A DNA stretch of 64,000 nucleotides. Source: Cytophagales bacterium (GTDB lineage: Bacteria; Bacteroidota; Bacteroidia; Cytophagales; Cyclobacteriaceae). The notes under the pieces were generated by a model. That model saw only the letters and a program-made list of their open reading frames with translations. It ran no database searches and was not told where the DNA came from. Within the stretch, counting starts at the first letter, position 1, and each line of letters begins with the position of its first letter. The position numbers and the translations under genes are program-made. The stretch is from the NCBI GenBank assembly GCA_027317105.1, contig DAHVFH010000039.1:9347-73346 (forward strand), written 5' to 3'. Positions 1-9,200 of this stretch are shown piece after piece.

Positions 1-764
1 ATCAAATTTACCAAGCTTCCTTCCGTTGGTAAAAAAGGTTTGCAAATGGTGGTGGTGGCCAATAATAAAACGGGGAGCAATGCCGAAAAAATTGAGTTGG
101 CCAAGCTAGGGAGCTGATCTTTTGATAGCGTGGCAGGCTTGAAAGTTTCAAGCGGTTGTGATTTTATATTTTTTAAAGTGCTCGCGAATACAGGCCCAGC
201 TAAAATCACGGAAGGTATGGCGATGGTGACTCCATAAAGTAATGTCTTCCCAAGGTCAGCATGGAACTGACCTACAAGAGCCGTTGGTGAAGGGTGGGGA
301 GGGAGAAATCCGTGCGTCACCGAGAGGGCAGCCAGCAATGGAATACCCAAATAGACAACAGGCATTTTGTGCTGATAAGCCACTACAAAAACCAAAGGAA
401 CAGCGAGTACGAATCCGACATTATAAAAGAGCGGAATACCAATAACAAATCCGGTTATCATCAACGCCCATTGCATATAGCGTACTCCAAATAACTTCAT
501 CATCCCCGCAGTGATTTGTTGAGCTGCTCCGCTTTCGGCTACTAATTTTCCGAGCATGGCTCCTGCAATGATGATGATTACCAGGGAGCCGAGAAGATCG
601 CCAATCCCTTTACGGATGGAAATGATAATTGAATTGAGTTCCATCCCCAACAAAATGCCGGCTATAATCGACACGACCAGAAAAGCAAGAAAGGCATTCA
701 CCTTTAGCTTGGAGATGAGTACCACCAGCAGAACAATACAAAAAAATACAATGAGAAGAGACAC
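1..764 (-). CDS. GntP-family permease, N-terminal part (runs off left edge)
   Basis: The minus strand is open from a GTG at 764 to the window edge, about 254 residues, with no stop, so this is the N-terminal half of a longer gene. It encodes many hydrophobic helices and the segments FYNVGFVLAVPL and THGFLPPHPSP, which are characteristic of the GntP gluconate:H+ symporter family (usually about 440 residues). Such permeases import gluconate or related sugar acids across the inner membrane. The start is inferred: an in-frame TAG lies two codons upstream of the GTG, and no ATG occurs near the N-terminus. The substrate cannot be read from the sequence. Confidence 0.82.
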   Translation of the reverse strand, partial: MSLLIVFFCIVLLVVLISKLKVNAFLAFLVVSIIAGILLGMELNSIIISIRKGIGDLLGSLVIIIIAGAMLGKLVAESGAAQQITAGMMKLFGVRYMQWALMITGFVIGIPLFYNVGFVLAVPLVFVVAYQHKMPVVYLGIPLLAALSVTHGFLPPHPSPTALVGQFHADLGKTLLYGVTIAIPSVILAGPVFASTLKNIKSQPLETFKPATLSKDQLPSLANSIFSALLPVLLLATTTICKPFLPTEGSLVNL

Positions 765-867
765 CGGCTATTGCTTTACCGGTTCAAGATAAGAAATGAT
801 TATTAAAAACGCCCTCACAAATCTTCTTAAAAAAATTAGCAAAAGTAGTGTACTTGGAATGACCTGA

Positions 868-1722
868 TTACTTAGGAGCCATAACCATTTTTTTCCCAAC
901 GGGAAATATCAGTCCGCCTTCCCAAGTCCACTGAAGAGAGAAGAAGTGCTGGCGGGCGGTGCCGAGGTGAGCGTATCCTAATTTAGTGTTTGTGTAATTA
1001 GCAAATGCGCCCTGGGCGTCCGTTTGGATAAAAAGATATTTTAAGAATGAAATTCTTAGCCCCAAACTTGTGGCGGCTACCCAACCATGATAATGAAAAT
1101 AACCTGGGTCGTAGTCGCCAAGAATTTTGTCTATGGTATAGGAGATCATTGGTCCAGCGCCAACGGTAGCAATCGCACTGATTTGAACATTTTTTCTGGT
1201 TATCAGTTTTTGTCTTTTTACCAGGCTAAGAATGAGGTAATTATTACCGTTGGTATGCTGAATGTGTATGAGGGTGTCGTTCAATGGCACTACAGCATCA
1301 ATTGGGGTACCGTTGATTTCCCCTTTCATGTGGATATTCTGCCAAGGGGTGACTACATATTTTAAATGATTCCAACCTAATTCTATCCCAAAGTCATGTT
1401 TATCATTGAAAAACAATCCTGCTTTCAGGTCATACTGAGGTATCGTTAATCGCTCAGGCTGCCAATACCGATCCATATCGGGTTTGTCTTTTGCCTTAGC
1501 GTCATAAAGCATCACGTTCAGCTGCTCCGTATTTTGAGCGTTGTGGTAGATAACGTGAATATTGCTTTTTGAATACCAATCGCGGTTGTAACCCCATGAG
1601 AAGTAGAACTGGGCTTTCCTTTTTGGTTTTTGTGGTGTTAAATCTTGTGCTGTGGAGAATCTAATCAGTCCTAGAAAAGATACCGCGAGTAAGAGTAGTT
1701 TAGTCAGCTTCACATTGCCCAT
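868..1722 (-). CDS. Secreted beta-barrel-like protein, function unknown
   Basis: This 284-residue protein starts with a clear Sec signal peptide (hydrophobic LLLLAVSFLGLI, cleavage probably after STA-Q). The mature part is rich in aromatic residues and alternating strands (FYFSWGYNRDWY, GIELGWNHLKYVV, LQWTWEGGLIFPVG), typical of small outer-membrane barrels of Bacteroidota. I recognise no enzymatic motif. It lies 103 bp from the permease on the same strand. An outer-membrane or periplasmic location is inferred from composition only. Confidence 0.6.
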   Translation of the reverse strand: MGNVKLTKLLLLAVSFLGLIRFSTAQDLTPQKPKRKAQFYFSWGYNRDWYSKSNIHVIYHNAQNTEQLNVMLYDAKAKDKPDMDRYWQPERLTIPQYDLKAGLFFNDKHDFGIELGWNHLKYVVTPWQNIHMKGEINGTPIDAVVPLNDTLIHIQHTNGNNYLILSLVKRQKLITRKNVQISAIATVGAGPMISYTIDKILGDYDPGYFHYHGWVAATSLGLRISFLKYLFIQTDAQGAFANYTNTKLGYAHLGTARQHFFSLQWTWEGGLIFPVGKKMVMAPK

Positions 1723-1781
1723 TTAAAAATTGAAGCCGCAAAACTAAAGAATTGTGTAAACACTTCAATCGATATAAAAAA

Positions 1782-2507
1782 TCATTTCAGCATTTTTTCC
1801 CTCGTAAGATAAAGTTGTCTAAGGGACAGAAAGTGAAGCCCATAGGCCAATGGAACCAATAGTCCAGGTAGCCAGCTAAATGGAAATAGGGTTACTATTG
1901 TATTAGCCGGTTCGTCAATGAAAATCTTTAATGGGGAAGGCATTGATAAAATGGCAGTAACCACAATGTTCACTAACAAAGCTAAACAGAGGATATTCCA
2001 AATTACTTGACTTGTTTTTGAAATTTTTCCTTTTGCAATTAACAAGGCGATGATCGGGGCACTTGCACCAGTGAGTACATCAAAGTTTTGACCTTCAAAC
2101 GTCATTTGTATGGGTACTTGGTTTTTAAGGTACATTGCCCAAAGTAAAAGCTCTACAAAAAAACGAAATGTTTGAAGTTGAACTATTTTTTGGTTGGGAA
2201 TAATCAACAAAAGATCATTCATTGTCTTTGAGAAGGAGAAGACCAGAATGGAAATGAATGGGATTGTTAAAATAGGCAAGACGTTAAACGGAAAAACAAG
2301 GAAGTTTCCCATCCACCCGCTCAGCGACCAAAACGTAACAAATAATCCCCAAGCCAGCAATGCCACTAAAAACAATGTAGTAAATTGGCCTTTCCTTGCA
2401 AGCGGCCACGGACCCAGTCTTACTGCTTTTTTGATTTCTAAGAACAGATAAGAATAACTGCTGATTGTCAGAATGATAAAGCCTGATTGAATTCCCAGCA
2501 AATGCAT
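1782..2507 (-). CDS. Polytopic membrane protein of unknown function
   Basis: This 241-residue protein has about six or seven hydrophobic helices (for example residues 8-25, 43-65, 70-95, 165-185 and 205-230) and no signal peptide or known catalytic motif. It is probably an inner-membrane protein. It shares the strand with its neighbours but the gaps are 59 and 87 bp, so operon membership is uncertain. I do not recognise the family. Confidence 0.6.
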   Translation of the reverse strand: MHLLGIQSGFIILTISSYSYLFLEIKKAVRLGPWPLARKGQFTTLFLVALLAWGLFVTFWSLSGWMGNFLVFPFNVLPILTIPFISILVFSFSKTMNDLLLIIPNQKIVQLQTFRFFVELLLWAMYLKNQVPIQMTFEGQNFDVLTGASAPIIALLIAKGKISKTSQVIWNILCLALLVNIVVTAILSMPSPLKIFIDEPANTIVTLFPFSWLPGLLVPLAYGLHFLSLRQLYLTREKMLK

Positions 2508-2594
2508 TATAGGTTGAATTGTGAATCAAGTTAAAAAAGAAATAGGCAAATGCTGGTTACTGCATCTGCCTATCTGAAATGAGTCAGCGATTTC

Positions 2595-2918
2595 TTAGGC
2601 TACCTGCGCCTGTAATTTGGAAGCCAGTACCGACTTGGGCACAGCCCCAACTTGCTTATCTACAATTTCTCCGTTTTTGAAGACAAGGAGGGTGGGGATG
2701 GATCGGACGCCATAACGAGCAGTAATTTGAGGATTTTCATCCACATTTAACTTGGCGATGACTGCTTTGCCTTCGTATTCGCCTGCTAATTCTTCCACTA
2801 AAGGTCCAATCATTTTGCAGGGTCCACACCATTCAGCCCAAAAATCAACCAAAACCGGCTTGTCGCCTTTTAAAGTCTCATCAAAATTTGCGTCAGTAAG
2901 TTCTTTTGTTTTGCCCAT
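2595..2918 (-). CDS. trxA: Thioredoxin
   Basis: This cytoplasmic disulfide reductase has the active site WAEWCGPCK, the conserved cis-proline region RSIPTL, and the usual thioredoxin length (107 residues). The start is placed at the ATG at 2918, giving MGKTKELTDANF. The reading frame extends 13 residues further upstream, but those residues do not fit the family and the A-rich stretch TAAAAATAAC lies just before the internal ATG. It reduces target disulfides using electrons from thioredoxin reductase. It is a single gene separated from the neighbouring membrane protein by 87 bp. Confidence 0.93.
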   Translation of the reverse strand: MGKTKELTDANFDETLKGDKPVLVDFWAEWCGPCKMIGPLVEELAGEYEGKAVIAKLNVDENPQITARYGVRSIPTLLVFKNGEIVDKQVGAVPKSVLASKLQAQVA

Positions 2919-3098
2919 ATAGAAGTTGTTATTTTTAAATTCTCTTATTGAACGCAAATATAAGCGAATTTAGTTCCGGCAATTAAGAATTAGAAGTAAA
3001 CAAAAGTCGTGGCCTTGACATTTTGCTCGGAGACTGCATTTTCGGCTAGGGCATCTTAGTTTTGCATTTCGTAGAATTAACGCAAGTTTGTTTATAAA

Positions 3099-5045
3099 AT
3101 GTTTCGAAGCGGGGAAAGAGGCTCAATGCGTAAATTACATTCTTTACAGGATGTGGTACTTTTTAGAAAGTTGACGAATTTATCAGCGAAGTATATGAAG
3201 ATATTCACGAAGATTTTTTTATCTCACACCCTTATCGGTTTTTTCACGTTGATAGTCTTTTCGTTTATCTTTTACTTTATTTTGCGAGATGCCTTGATAA
3301 AACGGACAATCGATCAACTTTCTTCGATCAACGTCCTAAAGAAGAATCAGATTGAAAATCATTTTTTGCAGATCCAAAAAGAACTTCAATTTATTTTAAT
3401 TCATGATTTGAAGTTAGATGAAGTTGGGGTGTTGGCTAAGGAAGAGTCTTTGGATCCAAATCAATTCCCCATTCAGACAAAGAAAGAAATTAACGCCATT
3501 TGCGATGTCTACAATTTTAGTGGGATAACCGTGTTATCTAAAAAGGGGCAACAGATATTTTCAACAACAAATTCTATCATACCATCAGTCCTTTTAAATA
3601 GATATCGACTTCCATTGTCTGGCAATTTTGGTGTACTTGACATTTCTAATCAGGTAAAATCAGATAGTACGCTTTTACTATATGTTATCCCCTGTATTTC
3701 GAAGGAGGGAGGGAGTTATGTTTTGGTTCATGAGAACTTTAAGGAAATTCAAAAACTTCTTCAAGAAACAACGGGCATGGGAAATACGGGCGAATCCTAC
3801 TTGGTAGGAAATGATTTACGGATGCGCTCCGCTTCCAGATTCTTCCCTTTAAAATTGCCAAGGAGAATTGAGGTGAGAACGGACGCGTCAATGAGTACCT
3901 TAGCGGCACCCTCTGGCAATCACCTCATCACAGACTATCGTGGGGAAAAGGTGGTAAGTTATTACCGCAAGATTGATGCGCCACAACTGGGATGGACCTT
4001 GATCTCAGAAATAGATTGGAGCGAGGCAATGAAGCCAATCATTCGATTACGGAATTACCTTATCATGATTACTTTTGGCCTAAGTATGATCATTATCGTG
4101 AGTACGGTATTTGTATCGAATGCTATTTCCAGACCCATACTTTATTTAAAGGACATTATTGGTTTGTTATCCAAGGGTGTCATCCCGATGAGAAAATTGC
4201 ATATTGCTAACCGCGATGAAGTCGGACAAATTGCAAGCGCAATTGATCAGCTCATAGCAGGTTTGAAACGAACGAGAGATTTTGCTTATGCAATTGGGTC
4301 TGGAAAATTTGATACACCATTTACCACGCTAAGTGATCAGGATGCCCTCGGTTTGGCACTCCTCCACATGCGAGATCAACTGAGGGACTTAAATGAACGT
4401 GAAATTCGGTTAATCCGTGAGAAAACGGGTGCGGTTCTTGAAGGCCAGGAAAATGAAAGAAAAAGAATCGTACAGGATTTACATGATGGCGTGGGTCAAC
4501 TTTTGACGGCCATTCGATTGCGGGTTGAGATGATGGAAGATGATACTTTATTACGCAAAGAAATAATGACTCTAATAAATGAGACTATAACGGAAGTAAA
4601 AAGGATTTCCTATAATATGATGCCTAATGCCATTGTCGATTTTGGCCTGGAGGCGGCTTTGAGGGGATTGTGTGAAAATTGCAGATCAATATCATCCTTA
4701 TCGTTTGACCTTCTTTATGTAGTGGAAGTGGAAAGTGAATTAAACTTTGAAATATCCATTGCAATTTATCGGATAGTGCAAGAGGGAATTAATAATATCA
4801 TCAAACATGCCTACGCAAAAAATGTAGACGTGCAGGTGATAGATAAAGGGGACGAAATTTACCTCTTATTGAAAGATGATGGAAGGGGGTTTAATATGGA
4901 GGAGATACAGAAGAAAAGTGGATTTGGTATTAGGAATATGAAAGAAAGGGCAACTTTACTAAATGGAAATTTAGAGATCCATACAAGCCCCGGTATGGGC
5001 ACTGTGATAGAGGTTAACATTCCAACCAAAAAAAATAATGGATAG
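3099..5045 (+). CDS. Membrane sensor histidine kinase, NarX/LiaS type
   Basis: This 648-residue sensor has a first membrane helix (about 37-63), an extracytoplasmic region of about 250 residues resembling a Cache-type sensor, a second helix (about 318-342), a HAMP linker, a HisKA_3 dimerisation domain with phospho-accepting His462 in DLHDGVGQ, and an ATPase domain (N565-N566, DDGRGFN near 593). It overlaps the next gene, its response regulator, by 8 bp. The ligand is unknown. Met33 (3195) just before the first helix is an alternative start. A TAGTTTTG element at 3057-3064 matches the Bacteroidota -7 box and would allow the longer form. Confidence 0.88.
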   Translation: MFRSGERGSMRKLHSLQDVVLFRKLTNLSAKYMKIFTKIFLSHTLIGFFTLIVFSFIFYFILRDALIKRTIDQLSSINVLKKNQIENHFLQIQKELQFILIHDLKLDEVGVLAKEESLDPNQFPIQTKKEINAICDVYNFSGITVLSKKGQQIFSTTNSIIPSVLLNRYRLPLSGNFGVLDISNQVKSDSTLLLYVIPCISKEGGSYVLVHENFKEIQKLLQETTGMGNTGESYLVGNDLRMRSASRFFPLKLPRRIEVRTDASMSTLAAPSGNHLITDYRGEKVVSYYRKIDAPQLGWTLISEIDWSEAMKPIIRLRNYLIMITFGLSMIIIVSTVFVSNAISRPILYLKDIIGLLSKGVIPMRKLHIANRDEVGQIASAIDQLIAGLKRTRDFAYAIGSGKFDTPFTTLSDQDALGLALLHMRDQLRDLNEREIRLIREKTGAVLEGQENERKRIVQDLHDGVGQLLTAIRLRVEMMEDDTLLRKEIMTLINETITEVKRISYNMMPNAIVDFGLEAALRGLCENCRSISSLSFDLLYVVEVESELNFEISIAIYRIVQEGINNIIKHAYAKNVDVQVIDKGDEIYLLLKDDGRGFNMEEIQKKSGFGIRNMKERATLLNGNLEIHTSPGMGTVIEVNIPTKKNNG

Positions 5046-5673
5046 AATAAAGCTAATTCTAGCGGATGATCATCCCCTTATCAGGGCTGGATTTAGGTCG
5101 TTGTTGGGAAGAAATAAGGCCTTTGAGATTGTCGGAGAGGCCGAAACGGGTAAAGAATTATTATTGCTAGCTTCCGAAAAAGCACCTGATATTATTTTAG
5201 TGGACATTACTATTCCGGTGATTAACGGCCTTGATGCGATGGTTCAATTAAAAAAAATTAATCCGAATTTGAAATTTATTATTTTGACGATGCATGACGA
5301 GGCGGGGTATGTGATCAAGGCGCTGAAAAATGGGGCTCATGGTTATCTACTCAAAAATATAGAGATTGCTGAATTGGAAAAAGCTATTCAAACGGTTTAC
5401 GAAGGAGGAAAATATTTCAGTCCTTTTGTAACTAATATTCTCGCGGAGTCGGTTAACAAACAAACGGTAATTGACCATGAGGAAATTACTTTGCGTGAAA
5501 AAGAAGTTCTGAATTTGGTGGCGGATGGACAAAGTACTAAGCAAATTGCGGCCAAATTAAAAATTAGCATCCGAACGGTGGAATCCCATCGACTGAACAT
5601 GCTTAAAAAGTTAGAAGTAAATAATTCATCGGAGCTTATAAAGAAGGCAATCGACCTTAAAATATTGGGATGA
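5038..5673 (+). CDS. NarL/LuxR-family response regulator
   Basis: This 211-residue regulator has a receiver domain (acidic pair D10-D11, phosphoacceptor D56 in ILVDITIP, T/K switch region) followed by a LuxR-type helix-turn-helix (LTLREKEVLNLVADGQSTKQ-type start, TVESHRLNMLKKL). It is the partner of the upstream kinase: the two frames overlap by 8 bp, so they are co-transcribed and probably translationally coupled. Phosphorylation should control DNA binding. Its targets cannot be read here; the next gene downstream is a candidate. Confidence 0.92.
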   Translation: MDRIKLILADDHPLIRAGFRSLLGRNKAFEIVGEAETGKELLLLASEKAPDIILVDITIPVINGLDAMVQLKKINPNLKFIILTMHDEAGYVIKALKNGAHGYLLKNIEIAELEKAIQTVYEGGKYFSPFVTNILAESVNKQTVIDHEEITLREKEVLNLVADGQSTKQIAAKLKISIRTVESHRLNMLKKLEVNNSSELIKKAIDLKILG

Positions 5674-5797
5674 CTCGGGGGAAAAACCCTGATGAGAATT
5701 TCAGATAAACACTAATAGGGCACTCCGTATTTACCCTGATAAAGAGTCCTGTCATTCTAACGTACTTGTACATAAGAATTAATAAATCTTTTGTACT

Positions 5798-6091
5798 ATG
5801 AAACGTATTCTTATCATTAGCTTCTTTTTGGTTGTGGCCCATCTTGGTTTGAGCCAGAATATTGCCGTCAACGACCCCACGTATTCAGCAAACAATTATA
5901 AACACCCAAATAAAGCAGCGTATGCTAAAAAGCACATGGTCAATGCGATAATATTTGAGAGAGCAAAAGTTAGCCAGTTGGTAAACTACAAGAAACCCTA
6001 TAGTCTATTAATGGCTGAAGTTTTCGTGATACCTGCTTCAAAGAAAGCTTCAAAATCAAGAAAATCGTATAAACACCCTCAAGGTTTATAG
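5798..6091 (+). CDS. Small secreted basic protein, function unknown
   Basis: This 97-residue protein has a clean N-terminal signal peptide (MKRILIISFFLVVAHLGLSQ). The mature part is short and basic, with Lys/Ser/Tyr-rich repeats (NYKHPNKAAYAKKH, SYKHPQGL; the motif YKHP occurs twice). It lies 124 bp downstream of the response regulator on the same strand. No known family is recognised. It may be exported under the control of the adjacent two-component system, which is an inference from position. Confidence 0.5.
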   Translation: MKRILIISFFLVVAHLGLSQNIAVNDPTYSANNYKHPNKAAYAKKHMVNAIIFERAKVSQLVNYKKPYSLLMAEVFVIPASKKASKSRKSYKHPQGL

Positions 6092-6215
6092 CTGGCGGCC
6101 TCTGTTTTTCACTGAACGGATAATTCGCTCTACTTGTCAGATGCTGGTTTCCGTTAAATACTGGAAGTGAAAAGTGAACAGTGATTGCGTTAAAGGCGAA
6201 TCAGCGAATTTATAA

Positions 6216-9200
6216 TTATGACACTACTTCTAAATTTAAGCTCTTGATCTTCCGGAACTTCTCCACCATTTCATTCACTGGCTTCACCCTAAATTTCCGC
6301 GATAGCAATTCCAGATTAATTTTCTCCTGATCGTCTTGGATTTTTAAATACAAAGGACAGGCACCACTGTATTCGTTGCAAAGGCTTTCGATCTGAGAAA
6401 TCAGCTCGGAACTAATGTTTACCGAATTCATTTTGATCTGCAACCCTTTAGTGCGTTTCAAACCTAATTCGTTTAGCAGTTCAATGCTCTTGAACTTAAA
6501 CTCCATGCTCATGTCGCCCCAGGTTTTTCGCGATACGCGTCCTTCAATGAACAGGAACAAACCCGGCATGAGGAAGGATTTATATTTCAGGTAGTCCTCG
6601 CTCCACATGGTGAATTCGTATTTGCCACTGTAATCTTCAATGGACAATTTTCCAAACGGCTTTCCGGTTTTGGTAATACGATGTTCCACCGATGACACGA
6701 TGCCTCCGAGTTTACAATCTTTGCCTTCTTTGTTGTCAAGGTCGTTGAGTTCCGTGACCGGCATATTGGTAAACGTCTCCAGTTCGAATTTAAAATTATC
6801 GAGTGGATGGCCGGAGATATAAACGCCAACCACTTCCTTCTCGAAGTGCAGTTTTTCGATTTCGCTGAACGGTTCTATCGGATCAATTTTAGGTTGTGGC
6901 ATTTGTGTGCCGGTAGTGCCACCGAACAAGCTGGCTTGCGCGCTGTCAGTTTCTTGTTGCAGTTTGCTGGCGTAACGAATTACTTTTTCAGATAATGAAA
7001 TGTCGCCTTCTTTGCCGGCAATGTATTGCCTGCGGTGATATTGGGGAAAGCAATCAAAAGCACCAGATAACGCCAGGCATTCAAAAGTTTTTTTGTTGAC
7101 AGACCTTTGGTTGAGCCGTTTGGCAAAATCAAAGATGTCTGCGAAAGTGCCATGTGCATCACGCTCATGGATAATTGCTTCTACCGCAGCATCGCCCGTA
7201 CCTTTTATTGCGCCAAGCCCAAAACGGATTTCACCTTTTTTGTTTACTTCAAAAAATACACCCGATTCATTCACGTGCGGCCCCAATACTTCAATGCCTT
7301 GCCTACGGCATTCTTCTATAAAAAAGGTTACCTTATCGAGATTGCTTTGTGAGTGGGTAAGCACTGCGGCCATGTATTCGGCCGGATAGTTAGCTTTAAG
7401 GTAAGCCGTTTGATAGGCGACCAAAGAATAGCACGTAGAGTGAGATTTATTAAACGCATATTGGGCAAAGGCTTCCCAGTCTTTCCATATTTTTTCGGCA
7501 ATACGCTCATCGTGGTTGTTCTTTTTACATCCCTCGATAAACTTCGGCTTCATTTTATCAAGTACCTCAATTTGCTTTTTACCCATGGCTTTACGCAGCA
7601 CATCGGCATCGCCTTTGCTAAAGTTGGCCAGCTTCTGCGAGAGCAACATCACTTGCTCTTGGTACACGGTAATGCCATAGGTGTCTTTCAGGTATTCTTC
7701 CATCTCCGGCAAGTCGTATTTGATGGTCTCGCGACCGTTCTTGCGAGCAATGAAGTTGGGGATGTATTCCATTGGGCCCGGCCGATATAGGGCATTCATG
7801 GCGATTAAATCCTCGAATTTGTCTGGCTTCAGCCCTTTGAGGTAATTGAGCATACCATCGCTTTCAAATTGAAATGTGCCGATCGTCTCACCTCGCTGAT
7901 AAAGCTGGAAGGTCTTTAGGTCGTCAAGCGGAATCTTATCAATATCGATTTCAATGCCGTGTCGTTTTTTGATGTTTCGTAAGGCCGTGGTGATAATGGT
8001 TAGCGTGGTTAAACCTAAAAAGTCCATCTTCAAAAGTCCAGCGCTCTCCACCACGCTGTTGTCGAACTGGGTGATAAGCATCTCACCATCTTTTGCCTTT
8101 GAGACGGGCACAAACTTGGTGAGGTCATCGGGTGTAATGATGACACCACAAGCATGCGTTCCAGTATTACGAAGTGAGCCTTCGAGAATAACGGCCTGCT
8201 TGAGCACTTGCGCTTTTAGGTCTGTGCCCTTTTTAAATTCACTTAATTCTTTCACCTCTTCGAAAGCTTTTGCCAGCGTTGTGCCCGGCCGCTCAGGCAC
8301 CAGTTTGGCAAGTGTATTCGATTCCGACAAAGGAAGTTCCATCACCCGGGCGCAGTCGCGGATAGCTGATTTGGCGGCCATCGTACCGTAAGTGATGATC
8401 TGGGCAACTTGATTTTTCCCGTATTTTTCGATGACGTATTTTAATACTTTATCGCGGCCTTCATCGTCAAAGTCAATGTCAATATCAGGAAGCGAGACCC
8501 GATCCGGATTTAAAAACCGTTCGAAAAGTAAATCATAGGCAATTGGGTCGACATTGGTAATGCCCGTGCAAAAAGCGACCACGGAGCCTGCCGCTGAACC
8601 ACGGCCAGGCCCTACGCTTACACCCATTTCGCGCGCCTTTGAAGTAAAATCTTGGACGATCAAAAAATAGCCTGGGTAACCTGTCTTCTTGATGGTTTCC
8701 AGTTCAAACTCGATCCGTTCTTCAATCGCTGACGTTACCTCAACGTATTTTCTTTTTGCCCCCAGGTAGGTTAAGTGTTTGAGGTAATCATCTTCTGTTG
8801 CAAATGCCGAAGGAATCTCAAACTTGGGAAGCAATACATCCCGCTTTAGTTCATACTTTTCTACTTTATCAATGATCTCGCTCAAGGTGTCTATGGCCTC
8901 GGGCCTATCACGGAAGAGTAGTTTCATTTCTTCTTGTGATTTAAAGTAGAATTCGGTGTTGGGCAAACCAAAACGAGTGCCGCGGCCTGACCCGATTGGC
9001 GTGGATTGAAACTCGCCTTCTTTTATGCACAACAATACGTCATGTGCATTGGCCTCTTCTTTTTCTAAATAATAACACTCGTTGGCCGCGAAATATTTTA
9101 CCTTATATGCGTTTGCAAATTTTAACAGCGTTTCGTTTACCCTTTCTTCTTCTCGTGTGCTGTGCCGATTTAGTTCGATATAAAAATCCTCACCAAAAAT

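Noticed and set aside
1..117. Plus-strand open frame at the left edge (ending TGA at 115-117)
   Set aside because: It is antisense to a continuous, clearly recognisable GntP-type permease frame on the minus strand.
7353..8391. Two plus-strand frames of 145 codons inside dnaE
   Set aside because: Antisense to the polymerase core, which has intact motifs throughout.
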